Notes: generated from the sequence alone by a model not told the origin. 64,000 bases of DNA from Leeuwenhoekiella polynyae (GCF_004104075.1 NZ_QOVK01000016.1:1-64000); one strand, 5' to 3'; shown: positions 45,318-54,297, numbered from the stretch's first letter. A program made the numbers and translations.

Positions 45318-46643
45318 ATGAAGAATTCAATACTCTTTTTTATTTTGGTTTTCTCTGTGACTTCTGGCTTTGCTCAGCAAAAATGGACACTGCAGGAATG
45401 TATTCAGCGGGCTCTTGATGAGAATATTCAGGTACGTCAGGCGCAATTAGATATTGATGTTGCTGAGCTTGATAAATCTGATGCTGATGGTAATTTTTTA
45501 CCTACGCTTAATGCAAATGCGAGTGTTTCTAAAAACACAGGTCTAAACTTTGACCCAACGAGTAACTTAGCAACTACAACACAGTTCTTGTCTGCCAGCG
45601 GAGGTATTAATACAAGCTACAATCTCTTTGATGGTCTACGCAATTTTAAACAAGTACAACGCGCAAAATTAACTGCTCTTTCTGCTCAGTATAGTTTTGA
45701 AAAGCTGGAAGACGACATAGCTTTAACTGTAGCGAATGGTTATTTACAAGTTATCTTAAATAAAGAAAATTTAAAAGTTTTAAGATCTCAAAACGAAGTT
45801 ACCAAGCAACAGTTGCAGCAAACAAAGGATCTTGTAGATGGCGGTGTTTCCCCACGAGGGGATTTACTCGAAGTACAAGCTCAAAATGCCAGTGAAATTC
45901 AAAGTATTGTTGCAGCAGAAAATACTGTTCAGATTTCGTTGATCAGTCTGGCTCAAACTTTATTGATTAGAGATTATAAGAATTTTGATATCGCAGATGG
46001 TGATTATCAGATATATGGTGAAGATGTATTGCTAAAAACGCCACAAGAAATTACAGAGTCTGCCAAAGAAGAGCGGTACGAGGTTAAGATTGCCGAAAAC
46101 AATTTAGATATCGCTGAAAAAGATGTTGAGATTGCAAAAGGAGCTAGATGGCCTACATTATCTGCTTTCTTTGGATATAGCACCCGCTATTCAGAACAAG
46201 ATCCCGTTAACAGTTTTCAAGAGCAGTTGTATTTAAATGATGGTATTTCTTATGGTTTGAGATTAAATGTTCCTGTTCTAAATGGTTTTCAGACGCGTAA
46301 TAATGTGCGAAGAAGTAAAATTGCTGCAGACCGTGCTGCAATTAACCTGGAGCAAGCACAATTAGATTTAGAGTCTAATGTGTATCAGGCTTATTTAGAT
46401 GCTCAGGGTGCGCTTAAGGCTTATGAAGCTGCAGAAACTGCTGTAGAATCTCAGGAGTTGGCATACTCTTATTCTCAAGATCGTTATGAAGTAGGCTTAA
46501 TCAACGCTTTTGATTTCAGTCAATCTAAGCAACGTTATGATAACGCCATGATCGATTTGAATCGTGCGAAATACGATTATATATTTAAACTTAAAGTACT
46601 CGAGTTGTATTTTGGTGTTCCCGTGAGCGAACTTAAATTCTAG
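45318..46643 (+). CDS. TolC-family outer membrane channel
   Basis: A 441-residue outer membrane efflux protein. A signal peptide (1-20) precedes two repeated halves of the TolC fold: WTLQECIQRALDENIQVRQAQLD, then the second half with ALKAYEAAETAVESQELAYSYSQDRYEVGLINAFDFSQSKQRY. The start is ATG 45318; a TTG in frame 33 bases upstream would add residues before the signal peptide and is less likely. It sits between the two adaptor genes of the same export system. Confidence 0.92.
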   Translation: MKNSILFFILVFSVTSGFAQQKWTLQECIQRALDENIQVRQAQLDIDVAELDKSDADGNFLPTLNANASVSKNTGLNFDPTSNLATTTQFLSASGGINTSYNLFDGLRNFKQVQRAKLTALSAQYSFEKLEDDIALTVANGYLQVILNKENLKVLRSQNEVTKQQLQQTKDLVDGGVSPRGDLLEVQAQNASEIQSIVAAENTVQISLISLAQTLLIRDYKNFDIADGDYQIYGEDVLLKTPQEITESAKEERYEVKIAENNLDIAEKDVEIAKGARWPTLSAFFGYSTRYSEQDPVNSFQEQLYLNDGISYGLRLNVPVLNGFQTRNNVRRSKIAADRAAINLEQAQLDLESNVYQAYLDAQGALKAYEAAETAVESQELAYSYSQDRYEVGLINAFDFSQSKQRYDNAMIDLNRAKYDYIFKLKVLELYFGVPVSELKF

Positions 46644-46684
46644 GGAATATACCGATCTCTATTCGTGTAGCTGTAATTTTTTTG

Positions 46685-47953
46685 ATGATGAAAAAAAAGA
46701 CCTTAATAATCATTCTTAGTGTTGCTGTAGTACTCATTCTAATATTGATAGGTGGTAAGAAGGCCGGTTGGTTTGGTAAAACCGGAGAGTTTAAGCCTGT
46801 CGAGACAAAGATTGTAGAGCGTTCTACAGTTATTGAGACCGTTGCTGCAACCGGAAAGATTCAGCCAGAAACCGAGGTTAAAATTTCGTCAGAAGTTTCA
46901 GGAGAAATCATTGAGCTTCCTGTGGTTGAAGGTCAGCAGGTAGAAAAAGGTGATCTTTTAGCACGTATCAATCCAGATTTAATTCAGTCTGCATTGACAC
47001 AAGCGCAAGCGTCTTTACAAAATGTACAAGCAAACCTTGCTCAGGCTGAAGCCACATTAAAAAATGCAAAAGCAAATTACGAGCGTAACAAAGCCTTGTT
47101 TGATAAAGGGGTTATTTCTAAATCAGCATGGGATCAGTCTGTGTCAGATTATGAGGTAGCTCAGGCCACTGTGAAATCTGCTTATTATAGCGTTCAGAGC
47201 TCTGCAGCTAACGTAAATCAATCTCGGGATAACTTATCTCGTACAACTATTTATGCGCCGCTTAGCGGAACGATATCAAGTCTTGATGTAGAATTAGGAG
47301 AGCGTGTGGTAGGAACGCAGCAAATGGCAGGGACCGAAATGATGCGAGTTGCAGACTTGGGTAATATGGAAGTTGAGGTTGATGTTAATGAAAATGATAT
47401 TGTTAAAATCAATATCGGAGATTCAACCCGAGTTGAAGTTGATGCTTATCTCAAAAAGCCTTTTAGAGGTCAGGTTACTGAAATCGCAAATTCAGCAGAA
47501 AGCAATCTGACTGCAGATCAGGTTACTAACTTTAAAGTTAAAGTGCGCATTCTTGAAGAGTCTTATCGGGATTTAATTGAAGGTAAATCTGAAGCATATT
47601 CACCTTTTAGACCTGGAATGACGGCAACCGTAGATATCATTACAAATAGTGTAAAAGATGCTATTGCCGTGCCTATTAGTGCTATTGTGATCAAAAATGA
47701 TACTATTTCCGGGAACTCTGCCTTTGAGAACAATCAATATGAAGCGGTGTTTGTAAAAGATGGTGATAAAGCTGTTTTACGCAGAATTAAAACCGGGATA
47801 CAAGATGATGCTAATATTGTGATTACTGAAGGTTTAGAGACTGGTGATGAGGTAATTACTGGCCCGTACAATACTGTTACAAAATTACTTAAGGAAGGAG
47901 ATCTGGTAGAGGTTAAAAAAGATGCTAAATTTGGGGCTTCAGAAGAAGACTAA
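46685..47953 (+). CDS. periplasmic adaptor (HlyD/MacA family) 2
   Basis: A membrane-fusion protein of 422 residues from ATG 46685; ATG 46688 and TTG 46682 are close alternatives. An anchor helix (about 6-22) is followed by VKISSEVSGEIIELPVVEGQQVEKGDLLARI (lipoyl), an Ala/Gln-rich coiled coil (about 95-180), YAPLSGTISSLDVELGERVVGTQ (second lipoyl half) and barrel domains. It is closer to MacA than adaptor 1. Two adaptors for one ABC system suggest that they form a mixed hexamer or serve different partners. tsaB starts three bases after its stop. Confidence 0.9.
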   Translation: MMKKKTLIIILSVAVVLILILIGGKKAGWFGKTGEFKPVETKIVERSTVIETVAATGKIQPETEVKISSEVSGEIIELPVVEGQQVEKGDLLARINPDLIQSALTQAQASLQNVQANLAQAEATLKNAKANYERNKALFDKGVISKSAWDQSVSDYEVAQATVKSAYYSVQSSAANVNQSRDNLSRTTIYAPLSGTISSLDVELGERVVGTQQMAGTEMMRVADLGNMEVEVDVNENDIVKINIGDSTRVEVDAYLKKPFRGQVTEIANSAESNLTADQVTNFKVKVRILEESYRDLIEGKSEAYSPFRPGMTATVDIITNSVKDAIAVPISAIVIKNDTISGNSAFENNQYEAVFVKDGDKAVLRRIKTGIQDDANIVITEGLETGDEVITGPYNTVTKLLKEGDLVEVKKDAKFGASEED

Positions 47954-47956
47954 ATT

Positions 47957-48631
47957 ATGGCTTTAATACTCTGCATAGAGACTACTACTACAAATTGTTC
48001 TGTTGCCCTAGCTAAAGATGGGGATATCCTTGGATTAAAGGAAGACATGGGATTAAATTATTCTCATGCAGAACGTTTACACGCTTATATCGAAGAAGTT
48101 TTACTTCAGGCTGGAGTAAAACAAAATGAGTTAGATGCTATTGCCGTGAGTAAAGGTCCTGGTTCTTATACCGGGCTACGCATAGGTGTAAGTAGTGCAA
48201 AGGGCTTGTGTTTTGCACTAAATATTCCTTTGATTTCAACAAATACGCTTGAGGCTTTGGCACTCCAGTCAAAGGGAGAAGCTATTCAAAATATAATTCC
48301 GGTTCTTGATGCGCGTAGAATGGAAGTGTATAGTGCTATCTATTCTTCAGACCTGAAAGAGTTGCGAGAAATACAAGCACAGATTGTTGATGAAAACTCT
48401 TTTGCTTCCGCTTTAGCGCAAGGAAAGACTATTTTTATAGGAAACGGTGCCGAAAAGTTGAAGCCGGTAATAACCCACGAAAATGCATTTTTTCAAACTG
48501 AAGCTTTACCTTCTGCAAGAGAAATGGTTGTGCTGGCAGAGACCAAATATAAAATAGGCGACACCGAAGATGTCGCCTATTTTGAACCTTTTTATCTAAA
48601 AGACTTCTTAGTAAATAAACCTAAAAAGTAG
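47957..48631 (+). CDS. tsaB: tRNA threonylcarbamoyladenosine biosynthesis protein TsaB
   Basis: Scaffold partner of TsaD/TsaE in making the universal t6A37 modification of ANN-decoding tRNAs; a 224-residue ASKHA-fold protein. N-terminal LCIETTTTNCSVAL and VSKGPGSYTGLRIGVSSAKGL are diagnostic, and VAYFEPFYLKDF closes the protein. It lies three bases after adaptor 2, so it may ride on the exporter transcript. A perfect 13-bp terminator-like hairpin lies within its last codons (48551-48583). Confidence 0.94.
   Translation: MALILCIETTTTNCSVALAKDGDILGLKEDMGLNYSHAERLHAYIEEVLLQAGVKQNELDAIAVSKGPGSYTGLRIGVSSAKGLCFALNIPLISTNTLEALALQSKGEAIQNIIPVLDARRMEVYSAIYSSDLKELREIQAQIVDENSFASALAQGKTIFIGNGAEKLKPVITHENAFFQTEALPSAREMVVLAETKYKIGDTEDVAYFEPFYLKDFLVNKPKK
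48551..48583. terminator. terminator-like hairpin inside tsaB
   Basis: AAAATAGGCGACA (48551-48563) pairs perfectly with TGTCGCCTATTTT (48571-48583) over a seven-base loop, with A and T tails on both sides. It lies about 50 bases before the tsaB stop. The converging mscS gene ends 24 bases beyond that stop, and the gap between them holds no other hairpin, so this likely ends both transcripts. Confidence 0.65.
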
Positions 48632-48654
48632 ATTTAAACCTCTGATTAAAAGGC

Positions 48655-49515
48655 TTATTGTTTTGCGCTAAAACTAGCTCCGCTTTCATTGAAAACGTGT
48701 ACGTCGCGTTGTGGAAACGGTATAACAATACCTTGTTCTTCAAGACGGCGTTTACCTTCTTCTAGTACATACCAGTGTAGTGCCCAGTAGTCATCATTTG
48801 TAGCCCAGAAACGTAGCGACATATTTACAGAACTATCTGCAAGTTCAGTAACTACAATCATCGGTTCAGGATGCGGATCGTGTAAAACAGTATCTTGCTC
48901 ATTGACCAGTTTTAATAAAATTTCTTTAGCAAGTTTTATATCGCAATCGTAAGAAATTCCCCAGGTCTGTGCATTTCTACGTATTCCTTGAGAAGTGTAA
49001 TTGATGATGTTGTCATTAGAAAGTTTTCCGTTAGGTATAACGGCTTCCTGATTTCCGAATGTAATTAATCTTGTATTGAATATTGAAATTTCTTTTACAG
49101 AACCATCTACCCCTTGAGCAGAGATCCAGTCACCAACTTTAAATGGTCTTAAAAGCAGAATAAGTACTCCACCTGCAAAGTTTGCTAATGAACCTTGTAG
49201 CGCTAAACCAACAGCCAAACCAGCGGCACCAATTACTGCAACTAATGAAGCAGATTCAACACCAAGCTGTGTGATAACCAGAACAAAAAGTAGAATTTTA
49301 AGTGTCCAGTTGATTAAATCAGCAATAAATTTTTCAAGAGTTAAGTCATAATCTTTTTTATCAAAAAATTTTTTGACCAGACGATTAATCACCTTGATGA
49401 TCCAAAAACCGATTACTAGTGTTAAAATCGCACCAATAAGACTGGGAAGGAAATCAATAATTTTTTCACCAAATTGTTTGGCGTAGTCCTCGTATTGAGT
49501 AATGTCAAAATTCAT
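48655..49515 (-). CDS. small-conductance mechanosensitive channel (MscS family)
   Basis: A 286-residue MscS-type channel: three membrane helices (about 20-42, 65-85 and 90-112), the pore-lining Ala/Gly-rich helix VAVIGAAGLAVGLALQGSLANFAGGVLIL, and the cytoplasmic beta domain with PFKVGDWISAQGVDGSVKEISIFNTRLITFGNQEAVIPNGKL. It releases solutes on hypo-osmotic shock. It is the standard short size. Convergent with tsaB and preceded by dodecin on the same strand, with a terminator between. Confidence 0.92.
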   Translation of the reverse strand: MNFDITQYEDYAKQFGEKIIDFLPSLIGAILTLVIGFWIIKVINRLVKKFFDKKDYDLTLEKFIADLINWTLKILLFVLVITQLGVESASLVAVIGAAGLAVGLALQGSLANFAGGVLILLLRPFKVGDWISAQGVDGSVKEISIFNTRLITFGNQEAVIPNGKLSNDNIINYTSQGIRRNAQTWGISYDCDIKLAKEILLKLVNEQDTVLHDPHPEPMIVVTELADSSVNMSLRFWATNDDYWALHWYVLEEGKRRLEEQGIVIPFPQRDVHVFNESGASFSAKQ

Positions 49516-49655
49516 AGTATAATTTTAATTTGTGCAAAGGTCATGGTTAAGCATCATAAATAAAAAATACTTATGTTTAAATATCGTTAATTCTTTATGT
49601 AGCTTGGTTTTACTAGGTATTTATAGATCTAAATAATCTTATATTTTCACCAATA

Positions 49656-49693
49656 AAAAATCCCGTAATTTAAGATTTCATTACGGGATTTTT
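49656..49693 (-). terminator. intrinsic terminator after dodecin
   Basis: A 14-bp stem (49656-49669 with 49680-49693) with TCCCGTAAT core and A/T tails, just downstream of the dodecin stop on the minus strand. It is symmetric enough to work both ways. Confidence 0.82.
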
Positions 49694-49709
49694 CTGAGAA
49701 TAGAATCTC

Positions 49710-49910
49710 TTATTTTACTTCAAAAGTGATTTTGACATTAACTCTAAATTCTGAAACCGTATCTCCGGTAACAACTGCACTTTGCTCATTTACATAAACA
49801 GAGCGAATATTCTTTATTGATTTTGAAGCTTCTTTTACTGCGTTAGCTGTAGCTTGCTCCCAACTTTTGTTAGAACTTGCTAATACTTCTATTACTTTTA
49901 AAACTGCCAT
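49710..49910 (-). CDS. dodecin (flavin-binding)
   Basis: A 66-residue dodecin: MAVLKVIEVLASSNKSWEQA, then the helix and two strands ending VNVKITFEVK. Dodecins assemble as hollow dodecamers that store or buffer flavins (riboflavin, FMN or CoA ligands). The N-terminal SxxSWE motif with its Trp (position 17) for flavin stacking is intact. Its own terminator follows; a minus-strand TAAATTTG lies about 70 bases upstream. Confidence 0.9.
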   Translation of the reverse strand: MAVLKVIEVLASSNKSWEQATANAVKEASKSIKNIRSVYVNEQSAVVTGDTVSEFRVNVKITFEVK

Positions 49911-50004
49911 AATTATTAGTTTTATTTATTTTATTGTTTATCGTTGAAGATACGATAATAAAGGCGGTTTTAAAAACTACAAATTTATTAATGTGTTAAT
50001 CTGG

Positions 50005-50910
50005 TTATCCGTTTATAGCTTCTACACTATTAATTTTTCCTTGCAGCATTTCTTTAAGCATCGTCTCAATACCATTCTTTAAAGTGAATGTCGAAGATGG
50101 GCATCCGCTGCAAGCACCCTGTAAAATTACTTTTACATTTTTAGTTTCAGGATCATAATGCTTAAACAAAATGTTTCCGCCATCACTTGCTACTGCCGGC
50201 TTCACATATTCTTCAATGATGTTAGCAATCTCTTTTGAAGTATCATCGAGAGTTTCAAATTGATTTTCTTTTTCTTGCTCAACAACATCTGGAGTTTTCT
50301 TGAAATTTTTAGCTAGAATTTCTTTTCCGTCTTCAATATAGTTCTTGATAAACTCACGTACTTCTTGAAAAACATCATCCCATTCTGCAACCTCAAATTT
50401 CTGAATACTCACGTAATTTGAGTCCATAAAAACTTCCTTTACAAATGGAAAATGGAAAAGAGCTAAGGCAAGAGGTGCATTTTTAGCTTCGTCGATATTT
50501 TTAAACTCTAATGTTTCGGTAACAATCTTTTTATTAGTTACAAATTTAAGAGTTGCCGGGTTTGGTGTACTTTCTGCATAAACTGTTACCGGTACTTTTT
50601 TAGCTGTGCTGGCATCTTCAATAATAACAACCCCATTATCATTTAAGAAGTTCTCTATTTGTTGTGATAATTCATCTTGAATATCGATCCAATCAACAAT
50701 ATTGAATTTTTCAACCGCGATAAAATTCTGTGAAATGTAAACTGTTTTGACGAAGGGTAAATAGAATAATTGTTGCGCTAGTGGCGAATTTTTGGCTTCG
50801 TCAATGTTTTTAAACTCATAACTGTTGTGATTTACAAGGAATGAATTTGCCTGAAATTTTTTAATAGCAGGGTTAGACGTAGGCTCTATAGTGATACTGA
50901 ATGTACTCAT
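50005..50910 (-). CDS. nfu: Nfu-type iron-sulfur cluster scaffold with duplicated N-terminal domain
   Basis: A 301-residue NifU-like protein. Two tandem Nfu N-terminal domains (about 3-95 and 107-200) share EFKNIDEAKNxPLAxxLFxxPFVK, then a linker and the C-terminal NifU domain (about 225-300) with GACSGCPSSTFTLKNGIE, whose CxxC pair binds a bridging cluster. It transfers Fe-S clusters to targets such as QueG-type or respiratory proteins. The doubled N-terminal domain fits Bacteroidota members. A TAAATTTG box lies 15-22 bases before its start. Confidence 0.92.
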   Translation of the reverse strand: MSTFSITIEPTSNPAIKKFQANSFLVNHNSYEFKNIDEAKNSPLAQQLFYLPFVKTVYISQNFIAVEKFNIVDWIDIQDELSQQIENFLNDNGVVIIEDASTAKKVPVTVYAESTPNPATLKFVTNKKIVTETLEFKNIDEAKNAPLALALFHFPFVKEVFMDSNYVSIQKFEVAEWDDVFQEVREFIKNYIEDGKEILAKNFKKTPDVVEQEKENQFETLDDTSKEIANIIEEYVKPAVASDGGNILFKHYDPETKNVKVILQGACSGCPSSTFTLKNGIETMLKEMLQGKINSVEAING

Positions 50911-50924
50911 GATTTTATTTTGTG

Positions 50925-50932
50925 CAAATTTA
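50925..50932 (-). promoter_or_regulatory. Bacteroidota -7 element for nfu
   Basis: Minus-strand TAAATTTG matches TAnnTTTG just ahead of the ATG; -33 unclear. Confidence 0.45.
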
Positions 50933-51051
50933 GCTAATTTACGTCTGATTTGAGATTTTTAAGCGGAGTAAACCTGTTTCTCTTTTATAATTTAATTAGA
51001 TTTACGGTGTTTGCCTTTAATAACTCAGAGGTATAATTTGAGCGCTAAATT

Positions 51052-52044
51052 TTGAAGAGATTTTTACTTTTAATTTTATTGTTATCTGGTCTGGTTTCCA
51101 GAGCACAAGAAGGCATCCCGGTTTACTGGGATTATCTTACCGAAAATCTGTATTTGTTGCATCCGTCAATGGCTGGGGCGGCAAATTCTAATCAAATAAG
51201 ACTTACCGGAAGACAGCAGTGGTTTGATGTAGAAGATGCACCTAATTTATATACCGCAGCGGTAAATGGTAGAGTGGGAGATAAGGTAGGACTTGGAGCT
51301 ATTTTATTTTCTGATGAAAATGGTAACTTTTCACAACGTGGTGTTTTTGGGACTTTTGCATATCACCTTTTGCTTTCTAGAAATTATGTGGACCTCAATC
51401 AGCTTTCTTTTGGGTTAAGTGTGGGTTTAATGCAGAATACGCTTGATGAAAGTGCTTTTGATCTCACCGATTTTGATCCTGTTATTTCCGGTGGAAGTCA
51501 GACTGATAATTACTTCAACGTAGATATTGGGATGTCTTATTATTTTTTAGATTTCTATGCCCACGCTACGGTTAAAAATGTTTTACCGCGGAATCGAGCT
51601 ATTTTCACTCCACAATTAGAATCTACTAATCAGCGTCGCTATTTAGCATCAGCAGGTTATGTCTTCGGAAAATTAAATAATCCGTGGAGTTACGAGCCAT
51701 CTATTATGTTCCAGGCGACTGATGAGACCCAGGAAGTTACAATAGATGTAAACGGAAAAGTTTATCGCAAATTTGATTGGGGAAAACTATGGGCAGGTTT
51801 GTCTTATCGTCGTAATCTTGACGGTGCACAATATCTCAATTCAGATGGAAGCATCACCAGTCAAAAATCTCAATACATTACTCCATTTTTAGGTATAACC
51901 TACAACAGATTCTTAGTTGGTTACACCTATACCTATCAGCGCAATGATATTGTGCTTGCCAATGGTTTTCACCAAATTACCTTGGGTTATGATTTTGGTG
52001 AGCGCAGAGAGCCTTATGAGTGTAATTGCCCTGCTGTAAATTAA
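51052..52044 (+). CDS. PorP/SprF-family type IX secretion membrane protein
   Basis: A 330-residue outer membrane barrel protein with a signal peptide (1-18, ending SRAQ). The family pattern is near the N-terminus: YWDYLTENLYLLHPSMAGA...RLTGRQQWFDVEDAPNLYTAAVNGRV, followed by barrel strands ending TYTYQRNDIVLANGFHQITLGYDF. Members of this family usually sit beside an adhesin or SprE/PorK-type partner, but none is adjacent here. It begins with a TTG giving a good signal peptide. Convergent with murI, overlapping it by four bases. Confidence 0.87.
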   Translation: MKRFLLLILLLSGLVSRAQEGIPVYWDYLTENLYLLHPSMAGAANSNQIRLTGRQQWFDVEDAPNLYTAAVNGRVGDKVGLGAILFSDENGNFSQRGVFGTFAYHLLLSRNYVDLNQLSFGLSVGLMQNTLDESAFDLTDFDPVISGGSQTDNYFNVDIGMSYYFLDFYAHATVKNVLPRNRAIFTPQLESTNQRRYLASAGYVFGKLNNPWSYEPSIMFQATDETQEVTIDVNGKVYRKFDWGKLWAGLSYRRNLDGAQYLNSDGSITSQKSQYITPFLGITYNRFLVGYTYTYQRNDIVLANGFHQITLGYDFGERREPYECNCPAVN

Positions 52045-52832
52045 AAATCTAAATAGCTTATTTCTTTATTCTGAAAAGCTTCAGACGTTAGCTGTTCTAA
52101 AACGGTTGTAGTGGCATTGCTGTATAATTTATGAGCTCCCGCTTTGTGACTTTGATTTAATAAATTATTCTTTTCGAGAATGCGTTTGGTTTGCAAAGCA
52201 ACCGCTTGCCCACTATCTATTATGGTCACACCTTCAGGAAGTATTTGTTTTAGTATAGGGATGAGATAAGGATAATGGCTGCAACCTAGCACAAGGTAAT
52301 CTATATTCTGAGCGATCATTGGATTGAGGTAGCTTGTTAAAAGCTGATGCAGTTCTTCAGACTGTAATTTTCCACCTTCAATAAGCTCTACCAGCCCTTT
52401 TCCTATTACTTCAATTACATTTAAGCCACTTGTGTATAAGCTTGAAGTGCGAGCAAATAGAGCGCTGCTAAGTGTTCCTTTTGTGGCTAAAATTCCTATC
52501 GATTTTGTTTTTGATGCTAAAGCTGCAGGTTTAATCGCAGGTTCAATTCCAATAAAAGGAATGTTATACGTATTCCGTAGTGTGTCTATTGCATTTGTAG
52601 TGGCGGTATTGCAGGCAACAACTATTAGTTTAGAGCCATGATCAATGAGGCGTTCTGTGTTTTTTATGGAGAGTTGAAGAATCTCGTTTGGTGTACGCTC
52701 ACCATAAGGAGCGTTTTTTATATCCGCCAGATAGATAGTATCTTCAAATGGGAGCGTATGAATGATTTCTTTTAGAATAGAAGTGCCGCCAACACCGCTG
52801 TCAAAAACACCTATTGGATTTGTAATTTGCAT
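52041..52832 (-). CDS. murI: glutamate racemase MurI
   Basis: Makes D-glutamate for peptidoglycan. N-terminal IGVFDSGVGGTSILKEI, the first catalytic Cys in VVACNTATT and the second in VLGCSHYPYL are intact; the length, 263, is normal. Its 3' end overlaps the porP/sprF-like gene by four bases on the opposite strand. It follows the ompH/bamA operon on the same strand but has its own TATATTTG box and lies beyond a terminator. Confidence 0.95.
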   Translation of the reverse strand: MQITNPIGVFDSGVGGTSILKEIIHTLPFEDTIYLADIKNAPYGERTPNEILQLSIKNTERLIDHGSKLIVVACNTATTNAIDTLRNTYNIPFIGIEPAIKPAALASKTKSIGILATKGTLSSALFARTSSLYTSGLNVIEVIGKGLVELIEGGKLQSEELHQLLTSYLNPMIAQNIDYLVLGCSHYPYLIPILKQILPEGVTIIDSGQAVALQTKRILEKNNLLNQSHKAGAHKLYSNATTTVLEQLTSEAFQNKEISYLDF

Positions 52833-52836
52833 AATC

Positions 52837-52844
52837 CAAATATA
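52837..52844 (-). promoter_or_regulatory. Bacteroidota -7 element for murI
   Basis: Minus-strand TATATTTG matches TAnnTTTG and ends five bases before the ATG, so the transcript would be nearly leaderless. Confidence 0.5.
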
Positions 52845-52845
52845 A

Positions 52846-52884
52846 AAAAACTGCCCTCCTGAATCATTCAGGAGGGCAGTTTTT
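52846..52884 (-). terminator. intrinsic terminator after the bamA-ompH operon
   Basis: A very strong inverted repeat: CTGCCCTCCTGAAT (52851-52864) against its exact complement (52866-52879), flanked by A5 and T5. It lies directly after the second OmpH gene on the minus strand and abuts the murI promoter. Confidence 0.9.
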
Positions 52885-52905
52885 AAATTAGTTATTTCGT
52901 TAAAT

Positions 52906-53418
52906 TTAAATACCTAATTCTTTTTTAACGTCTGGCATTAAATCATAACCATCAGCTAAGATAAGACCAGTACCTGTGGTGCTGTCTAATACATATTTAA
53001 AACCTTTTGCACGAGCTACTTTCTGGATAGCTACGCGCGCTTTCTCAACGATAGGTTGCAAAGCTTCAGATTCTTTTTTCTGTAAGTCTCTTAATGCATT
53101 TTGACGATATTCCATGATTTTATTACGCGTTTGCTCTACTTCAGCCTGACGCTGTAAGTTAGTTTCGTCAGTTTGACTTGCAGCTTCATTACCGTAACGC
53201 TCCATAGTCTTTTTAAGCTCATTTGCCATGGTGTTCATCTCAGCATCATAAGAGCTTTGAAGTTTTTCTAAGTCAGCTTGAGCTTGTTTGTACTGTGGCA
53301 TCGAAGTTAATAACTCTTGAGTTGCGATATGAGCTACTTTAAGATCTTGAGCCTGCATAAATCCTGTCGTTCCTAAGATTAGGGCTAAGGCTACAACTAG
53401 GGTTTTAACGTGTTTCAT
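52906..53418 (-). CDS. Skp/OmpH periplasmic chaperone 1
   Basis: A 170-residue OmpH-family protein: signal peptide (1-23, ending MQAQD), VAHIATQELLTSMPQYKQAQADLEKLQ, then a long coiled coil (about 45-120) and a closing KGFKYVLDSTTGTGLILADGYDLM. It holds unfolded outer membrane proteins as a trimer with tentacle-like arms. It lies beside a longer paralogue and bamA, the classical arrangement for outer membrane assembly. Confidence 0.92.
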   Translation of the reverse strand: MKHVKTLVVALALILGTTGFMQAQDLKVAHIATQELLTSMPQYKQAQADLEKLQSSYDAEMNTMANELKKTMERYGNEAASQTDETNLQRQAEVEQTRNKIMEYRQNALRDLQKKESEALQPIVEKARVAIQKVARAKGFKYVLDSTTGTGLILADGYDLMPDVKKELGI

Positions 53419-53490
53419 TTTAGTAATATTAAGTGTTATAATTATTTAAGTTTTAATTCGCCAATTATAACCTATTGGCAAGGTCTGGGT

Positions 53491-54297
53491 TTAATTTATT
53501 GAGTCTTTTATTTTTTGTCTTGCTTCTAATATTGAATCTCTTCTGCGCTGTCTCTCATCTAAAAGTTTTTGTCTGCGCGCCTCAAATTCTGCTTTTTTAG
53601 CAGCTTGTATAGAGTCTCTTGTTGCTTTGCGTTCTGCTATTAAGCGTTCTCTTTCAGTTTGTTTAGCATTAGCTTCAGCTTCTCGCTCTTCGCGTTCTTC
53701 AACCTGATCTAATGTTAATGCTTCAGTCTCTTCTAATTCCTGTTTATCAGTTCGCGAATTTATTTGATTGCGTTTTGATGAACGCTTAATACTTAATAAT
53801 ATTTGATCACTGATGTCGTGTCTCTTATCTGCATACAGCATCACTAGGTCTGAAGACTTATCTAAAATAAAGTCATATTGGCGTGCTTTAGCAATCTCTT
53901 GAACTGCATTAAAAACCTGATCTTGAATAGGCTCAACTAATATGCTGCGCTGCTTCATTAAATCTCCTTCAGGACCAAAACGCTTTTGCTGGTATTCTAA
54001 AATTTCATTTTGCATAAAACGAATTTCATCTTCCCGCTCCTTAATCAACTCCTGAGTAAGCAATACCCGCTCATTGTCAAGAGTCTTCTTCATTTGATCA
54101 ATTTCTTTATTCCGTTTTTCAATCTCGTTTTTCCAGCCTGCTACGCGCTGATCTAACTGAGCTTGCGCTTCTTTATATTCCGGTACATTTTCTAAGATAT
54201 AATTCATATCAACATACCCTAAACGAATACTACGTTGCGCTTGTGATGCCCCAAAACTTAATAGGGAAATACAAAGAGTTATAACGTAGTTTCTCAT
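53491..54297 (-). CDS. Skp/OmpH periplasmic chaperone 2, with long charged tail
   Basis: A 268-residue OmpH-family protein. A signal peptide (1-20) precedes the normal domain (about 22-170, RLGYVDMNYILENVPEYKEAQAQLDQ ... YDFILDKSSDLVMLYADKRHDISDQI), but an additional Arg/Glu-rich helix (about 185-268) with repeats of EEREAEANAK and RRQKLLDERQRRRDS follows, so it is about 100 residues longer than usual. The tail may bind polyanions or extend the chaperone cavity. It sits between bamA and the short paralogue. Confidence 0.88.
   Translation of the reverse strand: MRNYVITLCISLLSFGASQAQRSIRLGYVDMNYILENVPEYKEAQAQLDQRVAGWKNEIEKRNKEIDQMKKTLDNERVLLTQELIKEREDEIRFMQNEILEYQQKRFGPEGDLMKQRSILVEPIQDQVFNAVQEIAKARQYDFILDKSSDLVMLYADKRHDISDQILLSIKRSSKRNQINSRTDKQELEETEALTLDQVEEREEREAEANAKQTERERLIAERKATRDSIQAAKKAEFEARRQKLLDERQRRRDSILEARQKIKDSIN

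Noticed and set aside
49938-49958. A 7-bp hairpin (TTATCGT/ACGATAA) upstream of dodecin
   Set aside because: The stem is short and AT-rich and lacks a proper T-run; could be a leader structure or chance, so it is not listed as a terminator.
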